Part shown: positions 47,572 to 60,415 of the stretch, one piece after another
Layout of the letters: each line of letters starts with the position of its first letter
Numbering within the stretch: the stretch's first letter is position 1
DNA from: Imbricaverruca yamaguchii
Taxonomy: Eukaryota; Arthropoda; Thecostraca; Neoverrucidae
Assembly: GCA_034440575.1 (NCBI GenBank)
Contig: JAOTOL010001510.1
Span: 372,001 to 436,000 of the forward strand
Direction: 5' to 3'
DNA length: 64,000 bases
Made by a program: the position numbers and the translations under genes
Notes under the pieces: generated by a model
Database searches by the model: none
Told to the model about the DNA's origin: nothing
Seen by the model: the letters and a program-made list of their open reading frames with translations, nothing else

Positions 47572-49395
47572 GGCTTAGGAGGCGAGTCCAGAACGCTTAT
47601 CGTGGTTTATCTTCGGGATACGCAAATGGGTTCCCAGCGATCGGTCCGCTGGTTTCTTTCTGGCCATGGACCAGGCCACACGCCATCCCCACTACCACCA
47701 CCACGCTTAGCATTTAACATTCCTTCACATCATATCATTATCTGATGCGATTTGATGGAAGCTGATATTCATGTCTATGGGAAATGGAAACTCAGCAAAT
47801 CAGCAGTTCAAGTTCACATGCTGATATTTAGAAAAAATGTAATTCACTAAAAAAAGTAATATTAACATCGTTCCACTAAGATTTTTCAAACAATAGGAAA
47901 AAACACTAATTTTGGCAATGACAGTACATGCTACCCCCACGCCATAGAAATATGGAAAGTGTGGGGAAATAGGGTTTTTGGTGGCTAACAAAGAACACCG
48001 ATGTCAAATTACAAAAATATCCTAACTGAATCTAACCTAACCAACTGATGTTGGACCTCCTAAAATATACTCATGTTCGGTCATCTAAAACCTAATGATA
48101 TTGTATGCTGGATGTTGAATGTGATTCACGAAGGAAATGGTAGATCCATTGTAATTACACACTCGCATCAATTGTGCACCGTATATTAATTAACTTCGTG
48201 ACATGGAAACTCAGTTAATGGAAGCATACATTTTGCATCCTAGGCTGAATCTGTTATCATTACTCCATGTAGAAAGGGCTGGCCATTATTCTGCTGAAAT
48301 ATCATGATGAAAATGTTAGAAATAGCCATATACAAATATATGTATTCATTTTGGTATAATTAAACCTGGTTTTGGCTTTTCGTGCATGACTGCCTATCCT
48401 GTCTTCTTCTGATTTTTAACTAGTCCCAAGTAGCCTTGTTCTTCATTCAACGCAGTTTATGGAAAATTATTTTTAGGATACTGGGAAGAAGTTGCTAGTA
48501 AGCTTCAAGAAGTTCAGTCCATACATTTGTCAAAAAATTGTCTTCATTTGGGCTTCTTATATATAAATACGAAGGTTTTTGGAATTTGGAGGATAGAATA
48601 GAAACAACACAATGTTTTTCCTGAAAAAGAGGTAGGTTAGGTTTGGACTGGGGAAGGATTCTGGTGATAACTCATCCAGCATTGTTGCATATATGATATC
48701 AAAGATATTCAATGTATGACATTGGTTTGGATGCACCGTTCTTACATTTAACATTATCCTTCATTACCAATTACCCCACTCAAAGCAACAAATTTCGCAT
48801 TACTTCACTTACGAACTGAAAAACATGCATTTGCGCTGGAATATAATGGTCATATCATCTTAATGACATTCAGAAACAGGCATTTACAATTTTTCTTGAA
48901 ATGCCACCTCAACTAAAATGCAAATCTTCTGCAGGTGCAATTGTAAAAACCTCACACAGCTCCAGCCTGGCCCCTTTTCAGAGGAGAATATAAATTAGCT
49001 TCCATTTTTTATTCACATTCATGAATAATTTCATCTGAAAATTGAGGAAGCTAAAGAAATGCCTAACCTATCCCATCCTCATTTTAGCTATCCCTTGGTA
49101 AAAATGTGCAAAGCGTCACTTGTAAACACTGAAAACTGCAATAATGAACCCTGAAATCACATCTCACACAGTGCAGTTCCCTGAAAATGTATTTTAAGGT
49201 CTGATACTTTTTACAATTACACCAGTATTTTTAGTGGCTACTAATAATTGGTACCACAACCGCTACAGTGAAGTAATCCTGCACAACCACTTTCATGGTC
49301 AGAATATGACACAACACTACAAAACAATTATATGTTTTGAAGTAGCTTTATGTGAGTGGTTAGATGACTGATAGAGAGAACCATGTGAATATAGA

Positions 49396-49750
49396 TAGCT
49401 TGTTCATTTTTTTTTTATTCAGTAAACAGTATAATTACTGGTTTGGTCACACAAGCAGTAGAGCAATTTGTCGCATGCATTAAGTGTTTGGAAACTCCCT
49501 CTTACCCTACTACTACTGCTGCCCAGCCATGATGCAATGGGCAAGCAATTGCCAAATTGTCCACCATGTTAATATATATAGCTTGTTCATTTTTTGAAAT
49601 TCAGTAAACAGTATAATTACTGGTTTGGTCACACAAGCAGTAGAGCAATTTGTCGCATGCATTAAGTGTTTGGAAACTCCCTCTTACCCTACTACTGCTA
49701 CTACTGCCCAGCCATGATGCAATGGGCAAGCAATTACCAAATTGTCCACA
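49396..49750. repeat. Tandem duplication, about 183-bp period
   Basis: tagcttgttcatttttt through caagcaattgccaaattgtc occurs at 49396 and again at 49579 with few differences. Confidence 0.9.
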
Positions 49751-50954
49751 AGTTGGTGAATGGCACAGTATGGCATGGTTACATAATCCACACACAGGAA
49801 CAATATGATAATTGACAGGGGACCAACGCACATGCTAATATTAATCGCCAGATTGCATCAATGACATGCTGACCAGGTTGACATTGTGGGTATAAGGCCT
49901 TAATTCGCATAAATTGTCTGAGGTGTGTGTTCTCAATAGGAACCACGCCATGGATAAATTAATTCTGGGGATGGTGCCTTTCGGTTCAAAGCCACCGGCA
50001 CGCTAGCATAATAAGATAGAACATTCAAGCTTCGATGAATGACTGATATGCTTTACAGCCAACGGTGAAACTAATCGTGAGAAAAGCGCCATAATTGTGC
50101 TAAAATGAAAGCACCATATTTAGTAGATTTATTGGTATAGCCCAAAACTAGAATATAATTCAGCAGTATTCTGGAATAAAGAAGCGCTTCTAGTATATGA
50201 TTTCACTTGGCGCAGGTTTTGTCTAGTTTAAACTAACTATACTAGAACAGCCAACTTTGGGGTACCAGTTGTCTCTAGTTATCTTGCTTGGAGCAACTTG
50301 GAGCAGTGTTGCCGCGGCCCAATTTTACAGCGTACCAGGATCGTACCCAAATCGTACAAGATTGGCTATATTTCGTACCAGATCAGAAGCAAAAATGTAC
50401 CTTTTTTCGTACCATAAAAGTAGGCAAACGTTCGGCAATTGCATGGCTAAGAAAGCAATTTAGGTCATTTTCCAGGCGTTTTAGGTGCTTACTGGATACG
50501 TTGGTATAAATTGTCAGAAATAAGGACAAGTTTAGTCTAGGACTCCTGATGCCGCCTGGTGAAAGAAGTTTTTAATTGTGACAAAAAGGGTCAATACGCA
50601 TGCAACACGCAAAACAGATATCGGTATCGAATAGAAATAAGAAGTCGGTCATTGCTTCATAAGATTTTCCGGCATATTTGGGATCCTCACCCTATGTAAT
50701 ATCGCAGGCCATGAGGACGAGACGGAGGTGTGAAGACTGGAACGAACCTGCAGTGGAATGTGCGTTTATTCATTTGTTATTGGTGATTCATTTTTTACTT
50801 CATGGAAGCAGTAGGAGTCCACTCGTAGCAGGAGGTCGTGGCTTGCTGCTTGGTGAGGATCAGATAATGCACTGTTCCCACCTGGAGGCGGTTCCACTGT
50901 TGTCTTTGTGAGGTTTCAGGCTAGAGAATACTCTCGGCGGCCATCCTTTGCACC

Positions 50955-51095
50955 AGGGATGCGGAGTCGGAGCCGGAGCCGGAGCCGGAGCCGCCGGAGC
51001 CGGTACATTTTGCCTGGAGCCGGAGCCGGAGCTGGAGCCGGGATACTTCCCCAGAGCCGGAGTTGGAGCCGGAGCCGTCCAAAATTTTCCCGGCT
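50955..51095. repeat. GGAGCC hexamer repeat
   Basis: Runs of ggagccggagccggagcc, interrupted at 51005-51015 and around 51045. The SRSRSR and GAGAGA open frames are artefacts. Confidence 0.92.
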
Positions 51096-51719
51096 CCGCA
51101 TCCCTGCTTTGCACTGTAGTTGGTCCAATTTTTCTCCAAAGTGCATTCAGTGTGCCTCTTCCTTTAGGGGTCATATGTCTTTGTGAACCAGCTGATGCAC
51201 ACATTGCACCTCAAGTTACTAATATTTATGGTCTAGGATGTGACCATTCAGAAAGAATGCTCCTATAAATATCAACTCCAATGAAAAAATTATATTAATT
51301 ATGCATGGTAATTCATAAGCAAATTGAGTCCACAAAAGCATGATAGTTGGAAAGGAGGATACTTCCATCAAAATGCACATTGATGCTGCCCTTAAAGCTC
51401 TGGGGCAACTCCGATATGCATATATTTAGACACAGATAAAGTTTTTAAATTAATTCTGATAACCTGCATACAAGATACTTCCCACTTAATCTACAAAGTA
51501 CCTTACCTTATTATTTAGCTCACGGCTAGAGAGCAGATAATGAGGTAAATGTCATGCCAAATATACTTACATTTTAGTGCCAGCTAATGGTTTCCATATG
51601 CTGGGCAATGGGTATTGAACTATGGTCATTTCTGCCACAACATGTATGTTGCTTTCACCTGGTGTTCACTGCCTATTGAATATTATAATATTCCAAGACA
51701 TAGGTACCAAATCTTTTTC

Positions 51720-51960
51720 TCCAAAGGGAGGTTAGGATCGGTTAGATTAAGTTATGCTGCATTCTTCTCTACACTTCATTGAATGTTCTGCTACTTAAAG
51801 AAGTCATTTTTGTTGTTGTTATTTTGCATGCAATCTGAAAAGTAAGCATTTGCACAGAAAATAAACGATACCATCATCTTAGTCAGCTTTATAAACATTG
51901 CATTAGAATGATAAATTCCAAGGATTCATACAACGAATTAAAGCATGCATTTACCGGTAA
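51720..51960 (+). repeat. Interspersed repeat family R2 copy
   Basis: Same ordered blocks as 2180-2410: ggaggttagg, then aagtaagcatttgcacag, then ataaacattgcattagaa. A divergent further copy lies around 48640-48900. Confidence 0.55.
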
Positions 51961-52097
51961 GCCTAGGTTCATATTTGGTAAATCCAGTTATGGTTCCAAT
52001 TTCAGTTCGTGAAACTTTCAGGTTATGAACGATAGCAGGTTGAATGTTTTTATATCCCATGAGCTGAAGAATTTCTGCACCAAACAAAAGAGCATGT

Positions 52098-53600
52098 TCA
52101 ATAATAATAATAATAATGACCTTTATTTCGCACCTCTTTCAGTACATATATGTGATACCATACAACACACAATGCCTTCATGCATACAGACCAGCACCAC
52201 AACCAAACTGAGACAGCAACTACGGTGCCACATCTGCTCCATTCTACCCTGGGTCATGCACATGAGCCTGATCAGCTCTTTCAAGTACAACTCGTTCCAG
52301 CCGTGACCTAAATGTGTGTTTGATGTCAGCTTTACTGGCCACCGATAAATCCATAGATACAAGTTCATATTCATACCTAATTCGAGCATGATTTTGTGCA
52401 ATAATACCCAACCGAGCTACATCACTCTCACGCAGTGCTTTTATAATGGCATTGCTACTGTCCATGAGGCTACGCACAAATAAAAGCTGTCTACTTGCCA
52501 CCAGCATGTGGCACGGCAGCATTCCAAACTTTTGACACATTTCATGATTGCGAGAGAACCTCGGAACCTTGACTAGCCTTTTCAAGCCGGAGTGATAGGC
52601 TATACAGACTTCGTGGAAAGTTCGTTTCACACCCACAGTGTTCCACAATTCACACCCATAGAGGGGACAGTATATCTTAAACAGCCTAACTAGCATGAGC
52701 TTGTCTGCATATCCCAATGTAGCACAGAGCATGTTTACCTGGTAGTACAGTGCACGTCTGGTCCTTTGCATATCTGTACAATCACTCATGTTGCACTCAA
52801 TTTCGTGCCCCAGATATCTGAACTTCTGGACCCACGTAAGCGGTTTTCCACAGAGGAGTACTTGTGGCCCTTGGCTACACATCAGATGTGATGACGAGTA
52901 TGATCTTTGAGGGCTAAATATCATACAGACAGTCTTTTTAACATTGAATTTCACATCCATTGAGGCTGCAAAGGTCTCGCACATCATAACTAGCACCTGA
53001 AGTCCTGCCCTAGTGGGGGCCAGCAGAACAATGTCATCAGCATATGCCAGAACATTTACAGCATGCAGACCAACATGACAACCCACACCAGACTTCTGCA
53101 AATCATATAAAAGCTTATCTATGTAAACATTAAACAGCAGAGGTGAGATATTTCCCCCTTGTCTGACACCATTCTGAATAGAAAATGATTCTGATCTACT
53201 GTCAACCCACCTCACCCCCATCTGTTGGGACCGATACCATGTAATTAGAAGTCCAAGGTATGCTGTCGGGACACCCCTGTCAGCTAGTATTTGAAAAAGC
53301 CTTGCATGACAAACTCTGTCAAATGCTTTGCTGGCATCTAAGAAGCAGGCATAGACTGGGCTACCCTGCCTGGTGTAGTGGTGAATAGTTTTCTTGAGAA
53401 CATATGTAGCCTGGGTGGTGGAGTGTCCAGCTTTGAAGCCAAACTGAGCATCATTTGTATGTAAAAATGGCTCCAGCCGTTCTACAAGGTTGAGCTCCAG
53501 CACTTTAGATATGCTGGTAGAGAGATCTATTGCTCGGTAGTTCGATGTCTCATCCAATACCCCATGAACCCAAACAATACTCCTCAACCTCATATGCCCA
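52098..53600 (-). mobile_element. Non-LTR retrotransposon with long intact RT frame
   Basis: A 461-residue minus-strand frame (53629-52244) runs from SNYRAIDLSTSISKVLELNL through FLDASKAFDRVCHARLF (motif A), NGVRQGGNISPLLFNVYIDK (motif B), LAYADDIVLLA (motif C) and KFRYLGHEI, with a C-terminus rich in basic residues. The 5' part (endonuclease and RT motifs 0-1) is missing. The 3' end is ataaaggtcattattatt, i.e. an (ATT)n tail at 52098-52120. An intact frame of this length suggests a fairly recent insertion. It is unrelated to the CR1 copies. Confidence 0.93.
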
Positions 53601-53837
53601 CGCCAACAATCAGAAGCACCGCATGCCAAACCACAACACTCTCATGTCTTTACTGCGCCACAGCTGAATCTTAGCCAGGTTTTAAAACGATTTGGAATGT
53701 TTACGTGACGTCACCATATATACCAAAATACTTGTAAATTATACTATAAATATAGCCCATTTCTGATTACGTCACTTGGGCTGGAACTAGAAACTGGGTT
53801 CGGCTGTACCCTTTAGTTTTAGTACCAGTACTTAGTA

Positions 53838-53908
53838 CCGAACAAGGCTCTGAGCCCTGTTCGTTACAGGGCTCGATACAGCCGAACAGGGCTCTGAGCC
53901 TTGTTCGG
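53838..53908. repeat. Large inverted repeat (26-bp arms)
   Basis: The arms ccgaacaaggctctgagccc... and ...gggctctgagccttgttcgg have two central mismatches. The 19-nt loop repeats cagggctcg. Confidence 0.88.
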
Positions 53909-56079
53909 CAAGCATCTATACGGTGCAGGCGGTGCAGTCGGAATTATGCCGTCACCCCGAACAACATAATTTTGCGCCTGCAGTCGACAAATGTGATAGA
54001 CGTGAGACATTTGTGGTGCAGTTGCGGGCGCAGTGTTTAATCCCCGGCTAAAGTCGTGCTGGATCGGCCCACTTTCATCTGTATTTTGTACGATTTGTAA
54101 CTTTATGGTTGTGGGGCATTGCTCCAGCTTAATCATTATTTAGAACCTTTGGCTATAACTTATGCTGATGAAGCGGATGAGGGTCAGCTGCTTCCTGCCT
54201 TCGTTCAGACTTTGAATGATGCGTTTGGAAACATGGGTGAACAATGAGTTTTAGCGATGGGTGAAGATGGGTGGGTGATGGATGGTTATGCACAGTTAAT
54301 ATATACGTGTAGTTTTCGACATGGACGTCGGACATGGCCTTCTCTCTCGGACTTCTCGGACATGGCCTTCTCTGACCTTCTCTCGACTGAAGGCCTTCCT
54401 GTTACCTCCAGGCATTGCGTCCCCCAAATAGTTTTCTGGAAGTTCCACCCATGTTGCTGAGCTGGTACGGAGGTTCACAGATGCCCCCATAAAAGGGATG
54501 TCTGCCTCTCACGTGTTCCCTATGGTCCTGTCGATCTTAAAAAAGAAGCGATTGTCCCCTTCCTTGCCTCATATATCAGGGGCACTGCCGCTTATAGAGG
54601 GGTTAAAAGGCCTTTGGGTCAATTAATTTTGGCATGCAGCACCATAAGCCCAATGCTAAATTTAATGTAAATTGAGTGTCTCGACCCCCCGCCTGGTTCC
54701 ATCATGGCGACGACCACACTTCAGATACGTCCTTACTGCATGTCGCCGCAGTAAGATGCTAATTCTCTGCCATATTTGACCTGTGCTACCTCGCTTTGCA
54801 CGTTCTTCCGGGTATAATATGTGTATAAAAGGTATTGGAGATTCCTTCCGGGACTATGACGCTCAAAGTTTTGCACCTGCTCCTCTCAAATCCTCATTTT
54901 GTCCCCGTACTATGCATACGCTGCGTATATTCGACAGCCTGTTAGCGGCTAGGCCCGTATTAAGTGTGTACCCCTGATGAGGTCATATGAGGACCTGCGC
55001 AGAAAGCTGCGCAGTAGGGATGACGCCACTTCGTATATATCGCCTTGTATCACCCCTATTACTAAACAAGGCAAAGAATATTATAGCTTGAGCGGGAAGA
55101 TTGGTCTGATGACGTAATCAACTAAATACTAGGGTTCCAGCCAGACGGTGCACTGTACTAGATCATGGATTATGTGCGCCAACTTGCCAAGGGATCTGGG
55201 GCAACGGTGACATATCGGAATGTCCATGATGTACATCATCCATGCTAGATGTTCCTTCCAGCATATGACATCCTTGTGTTCGTTCTAGAATGTTTCAGTT
55301 GGTTAGCAATAACAGCATGAGTTGTACCAGGCCGTTACCCCAGATCCTTTGCCCCAGACATGGATCATGTACGCCGATCCATACATGGATCATGTATGTA
55401 TAGGCGTACATCATCCATGCCCCAAATACCCGAAGGCGGTCAAATTGCTCTTGATATAAATGCAGCTACTGGCGCAGATGGCAACTTCTCAAGATGTTGC
55501 GCACGTTCGTATCCATCATGATAATATTGTAGGGTAACGACAAGTACCGCCTGATTCCCGTGATCTCATTGATTTCTTGCGGCTAGTAAAACTTCCTGAT
55601 ATTGAGGAACGTGAGCAACGTGATGGCCACCGTTACCTGCGTGGCTGGACTTTGGAGAACCCACTATGCTTTTGTTAATTTGTAATATCCCTATTCGCTC
55701 CGAACATATGTCCCGAAAATGAGGACCTTGATCCCCAGCTGGTTTGGTAAGAGATCTCCAGCCAATTTGATACTATGTTCCTAACCCGTCTTTCCGGTCA
55801 GATCCTCACACCCCGTCTCGGGGGGGGCGGTTAGTACCCCCTCTAAAATCAAAACTAAGCATCGCACGAAAACGAAAGAGGTGTCATCGGAAAGCGCTCG
55901 ACGAGTAGGATCTGGGTTCACCCACCAAAACTATTTTCCCCAAAAGTGACATCACCAGGGGACTAGATTTTCACGACTTTTCACGACTTGCATTATTTTT
56001 TGGCTCTATGGAGTTCATTTTTGGGGATATATGTGAGAACAAAATGTTTTTGGAATGAGAAAAGTACGGCGAAATCGAC
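53909..56079. other. Gene-free stretch with possible old element remains
   Basis: Broken frames with protein-like pieces near 54480-54960 (AELVRRFTDAPIKGMSASHV; YNMCIKGIGDSFRDYDAQSF), not assignable to a family. A hairpin is at 55359-55419. Confidence 0.35.
55359..55419. repeat. Inverted repeat (17-bp arms)
   Basis: catggatcatgtacgcc pairs with ggcgtacatcatccatg with one mismatch across a 27-nt loop that itself repeats catggatcatgta. Confidence 0.88.
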
Positions 56080-56590
56080 CAGGGCTTCAATTTTTTGGTC
56101 CCCGAATTGTTTTTTGAAATTTCAAAATTTTGAGTTTTCAAGTTTTTTTAATTTTCCTTTTCGAATGGGTAGAGCAGACCGAGGAACGTTGTTGAAGTCA
56201 ACTTACCCTAATACAAAATGCTTACTTTAGCCAGAATCCTTTATTTGAACTGCAATTTGGCAAATACACCAAATTTTTATGTAGTCAAAAACGGATAAAA
56301 AAGGAAAAATCCCACTCATACGTTTTGTGGCATCCCTAAGGATAAGCAAACGCTGGAAGTTTTATTAAAATGTCTTTATCCGTTAAAGCGTGACGACTGG
56401 TTGAACTTTTTTGTAGGCGACCTCACTTGACCTTCACTAACTCGTTGACCCTAGATGACCTGACTTCAAAATTTTGAAACAGCATGCCAAATTGATGTGG
56501 GAAAAGGTATGCCAAATTTAGGTGCGCTGCCGCGCGCCGTTCGTCCACTATCCACGAAAAACCTGGGGGGCGGTTTAGGACCGCCCCACG
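56080..56590 (-). repeat. Interspersed repeat family R1, copy B
   Basis: The reverse complement of copy A (155-640). Matching blocks in order are aaatttggcataccttttcc, gtcaggtcatctagggtcaa, gataaagac and ggattctggctaaagtaagc. This copy is longer on its low-coordinate side, possibly to about 55820. Confidence 0.7.
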
Positions 56591-58022
56591 AGACGGGACG
56601 GGTTACTTTTGGGGTTTGGGGTGCTGCCACGTTCTTCTATAGCATGTGGCTGAGGTTCTATGAAGCGAAAACACCAGGAGAGTCAGTTTCGTGTCGATCA
56701 GTCCGTTCGTTTGCGGGTTTTGCAGGGTGGAACGGAACAGATTCGGAACACTAAAAATTACCATATTCCGTCGATAAAAAACGCTACTTCACATGCTTAG
56801 CTGGTGGACGACGGCCGGTTCTGGTGAACCCACGTTGTCTCATCACCACCGTGTGGCTCACACACAGCATATCAACATTTTGATCTGATCGCAACCAAGT
56901 TGTGCCCGACGGATAGCCCACACAAGGCGCTAATACAATCTGTCGGTCGCGTTTACGTCAACAAAATTCAACTTCATGTTAAGCTTGGGAGGTCTCGCGA
57001 ACCTTGATGCTACGGCACGTACCCTATTGCAGCTCGGAGCACGCCTCTGGTTGGCACAGATAAATCGTACAATTGTGGACTTGAGATTGCGGATATAGTT
57101 CCAGGCATTTTTTTTACATTGAATCGTGTACGTCAATGGATTGGTAAAAGTTCTGTTGTACGCAAATTGGTCCAGCCATCCCCGAGCATGATTTGGGTTG
57201 TAAGTACTGGCTTCGGCGGATGAAGTTTAAATTCCGTGTATATCAGTCATAGACATACACGCATTGATTGGAAGTTTCATCAGCGCCTCCAAGCACGCAT
57301 GCGGAGCTAACGTGATGTCGCATGCGATGCATTCACTAAATGGCATTACCAAAACCGGGAATATAACTCAGGTCTCCCTGAACTCATACACCGAGATACA
57401 AACGAAAAATGTCTGTGAAGTTAGGAACAACCACGGTAGACGGTTCCAGCGGAGAGCTCAAGCAACAAGCAACTAATGCTAACTAAATTAATGTTGTGGG
57501 GCACGTCTATATCTCTATATTGGATAATACAGTTTGTTAATTCACAGGGAACACATGAATGTATATATTTACTCCTCGACATGATTTTCGATACATTTCA
57601 TACTTTTTGCTGGAACCGTGCGATGCAGCAGCAAGAAGCACGGATTGTACCTAAGTTCATGCCATGGAAAAAATATATATAGTTATGAACTATTAGATTC
57701 AGTAATGAGAGTTTGTTATGCAGTTCTGAATGTGCGAGTTGCTAGTGCGTAAGTTGGCGTTTTGTTCTAAGTCCATAGTGAAATGTTGTCTGCGTAAAAT
57801 GCAATTTCGCCCGAAACGTTATCTGTGATAACAGACTTGAGCCGATAATGATATTGAGAGGACTAATAACTGTACCTTCATTAAACCAGTGGTGTGCAGT
57901 TTAGCATCTCCTTTGTGAGACCCATTTTTTACTTGAAATGGTCGATCCAGAAGCTAGAAATGGAGATAGTGAGCAAGTCGTCCCTGTATGTCTAAGTGAT
58001 GAGAGAGGGAGAGACCAAAGAA
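56591..58022. other. Gene-free stretch
   Basis: Short open frames only; no recognised protein or repeat. Confidence 0.4.
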
Positions 58023-58196
58023 CCTTGGGCTATTTTACGACGCATTCAACCGTTCGGTCATAAAGCGTCGCCAACCTCTCACGCCGATTGGTCGCGGGCG
58101 GACTCGGTAAATGGCGTCGGTTGTCAGAATCGAACCCACAATCTTATGATCTGGAATCCTACGCTGTACTAACCAAGTTACCGCGGCCCCTATATT
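58023..58196 (-). mobile_element. SINE family S1, copy a (complete)
   Basis: On -: ggggccgcggtaacttggtt (A box), gtgggttcgattctgaca (B box), the S1 body cgcccgcgaccaatcggcgt, gttggcgacgc, and the end tgcgtcgtaaaatag. It lies directly upstream of the GC-rich region of the candidate peroxidase exon. Confidence 0.88.
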
Positions 58197-58410
58197 ATGT
58201 AAGTGCTGGCAGCCGTGCTCGGCCGCGCATGCGCCGGCAGCAGACTGCGCCGTCAGCTGCCGACACGACTGCCGCAGGTGGCTCCGTGCGCTGCCTGCGC
58301 GTCTGCGATAGCGTCGAGCCGACGTGGCTTCCTCCGGGGGTACCGTGGCGGCTGTTGCCAGCGCCACACGCACTCTGCTCGCGAGCGCCGCGCCGGGAGC
58401 GTCGTCGACG

Positions 58411-58459
58411 ATGGCAGCTCACACCAGCTTCTACAGCCTGCAGGCGGTCGATATCGATG
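58411..58459 (+). CDS. Candidate first exon of a glutathione peroxidase-like gene
   Basis: ATG in a good context (gacgATGg) opens MAAHTSFYSLQAVDIDG, followed by a consensus donor GATG|gtaagt at 58460. The pattern SFY-x-L-x-A-x-DIDG resembles the start of phospholipid-hydroperoxide glutathione peroxidases, which reduce lipid peroxides with glutathione. The catalytic NVAS-(U/C)-G segment would be in the next exon; none is recognisable downstream in the window, so the gene would have to run past 64000 or the call is wrong. The 200 bp upstream are GC- and CpG-rich, as expected for a promoter. Confidence 0.4.
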
Positions 58460-59430
58460 GTAAGTACTAGCCGACGGCCGAATTCGAGCTGCAATCACCA
58501 TGCGAACCCGGCGGCTACGATCCTGTTCGCGGTGGAGGACACTTGTGAGTTTTTTTTCTGCGATCAGCTGGCGTATTATTGGTGTCACAAACCGAAGGGG
58601 GGTACCTACAGGCTGGGGGACACTGGGAGATTTCCCATCCCCACATGGAACGTTGGCGCCTCTGCAGCTGGGAAGGGCTCGAAGTGCAGGAAGGCTCGAG
58701 TACACCCTCCACCCAACTGGGCTGGAGAAGACTGCGCGGTTTGTTTGTCTGAGAGATGGTTGCGGCCGTCGCATAGCGGCGGGTGTGCCGGTGCCTGGCA
58801 GACATACAACGCCATGAGGCGGCACATAGTCGCCACCTGGATTCTCCCATCGGATGGGCCTGGCTCGCCTCGCCGCCCGGGTCATAGTTAAGACCAGGCC
58901 TTGTTACCCAGGCGGGGTCAGCTGGAGGCCCAACCAGAGCCAGGCGGGGTGTTCTGGCTCTGGTTCTGGCTCCGAGCCAACCAGGGTGTTCTGGCTCGGA
59001 ATTCCCTGTTCGGGTGTTCCTAGCTCGGAATCGACAAGCACCATACTTCTTGGTACGACTGAAATATTGGCCCTAATCGTGAGCTTGCGAACCGTATGCT
59101 TCGGAACATTATCTTTATGAACCTTATGCTTGCGAACCTTATTCTCTCGTCAGGCAGTATTCCTTCGAATGCAACATTCTTTCAAATCTTGATTGATGGT
59201 TGCACACCCTGTCCCATGCGTTGAACTTTTCTTTTGCGAACTCTGTTTACGAATCGTATGCTTTGGAACCCTGGTGTATGAAGTTTTACCCTTACAAACC
59301 GGCGTTTCGAGCCTGATTCACGCGAACATTATGCAGTAACTGCAGCTTGTACGCGGTGTCATGGAATTCCACACCACGTGAAAGCTAACAACTAATGCAA
59401 GCTTATCGTGACCTACCCGAGCACAGTTTT
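58460..59430. other. Intron-like or intergenic DNA after the candidate peroxidase exon
   Basis: No further peroxidase exon was found. Includes short tandem stretches (gttctggctc near 58950-59010; gaacct-type repeats at 59080-59150). Confidence 0.4.
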
Positions 59431-59439
59431 GACTTTCTG

Positions 59440-59900
59440 ACTTGGCTTCCTGGGAGTATGACTCCATTCAACTAGAATAGTTAATCCCAGCTTTACAACA
59501 CTCCATTCAACTACAGTAACTAATCGGAGTTTAAAACACTCCGTCCAACCACAATACCTAATGTACAGTTTTGCAACACTCCGTTCAACTACACTTGCTA
59601 ATTCCAGTTTTACATCGCTATTCAACTGCAATGCCTTATCCCAGTTTTACAGCACTCCATTCAACCCCAATTCCTAATCCCAGTTGTACAGAACTCCATT
59701 AAACTACAATACATAATCTCAGTTTTGCAACACTCCATTCAACTATACTGCCTAATCCGCAACACTTCATTCAACCACAATTTCTAATCCCAGTTGTACA
59801 TCACTCCATTCGACTACAATACATTGTCCCAGTTTTGCTACACTCAATTCAACTATAATGCTTTATCACAGTTTTGCAGCACTCTATTTTGACATTAATA
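59440..59900. repeat. Degenerate 38-39-bp minisatellite
   Basis: About 11 units with cactccattcaactacaat and cctaatcccagttttgcaac, strongly diverged, hence old. Confidence 0.85.
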
Positions 59901-60034
59901 TTATGAAAGGGTTTCGCGAACAAACTCTATTTTTCTCATTTCGTGACTTTCTCAGGTACAATATTATTGACTTTCTTCGACGTCATGACTGGCATTCTTG
60001 TCGTGGGCTCATTACCCTCCACTTTGCCAGAAAT

Positions 60035-60415
60035 GAATTCTATGACACCGTTGGAATGAATTCTATGACACCGCTGGAATGAATTCTATGACACCGCTGG
60101 AATTAATTTTATGACACCGCTGGAATGTGTTCTATGACACCGCTGGAATGTGTTCTATGACACCGCTGGAATGTGTTCTATAACACCGCTGGAATGAATT
60201 ATATGACACAGCTGGAATGTGTTCTATGACAACGCTGGAATGAATTATATGACACCGCTGGAATGTGTTCTATGACACCGCTGGAATTAATTATATGACA
60301 CCGCTGGAATAAATTATATGACACCGCTGGAATGAATTCTATGACACCGTTGGAATGAATTATATGACACCGTTGGAATGAATTCTATGACACCGTTGGA
60401 ATGTGTTCTCCGGCT
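60035..60415. repeat. 23-bp minisatellite
   Basis: About 16 units of tctatgacaccgctggaatg plus aat, with tgt/taa/ata variants at the variable end. Confidence 0.95.

Larger units (their letters stand above)
47720..52090. other. AT-rich gene-free stretch
   Basis: Interspersed-repeat remains with CCTAACC/GGTTAGG motifs (48010, 48640, 49060, 51730), a tandem duplication (49396-49750) and a GGAGCC array (50950-51095). No supported gene. Confidence 0.45.

Noticed and set aside
58088..58891. 267-residue frame on + over the candidate peroxidase exon
   Set aside because: Runs through a SINE and GC-rich promoter-like DNA in a different frame from the exon; no domain is recognisable.
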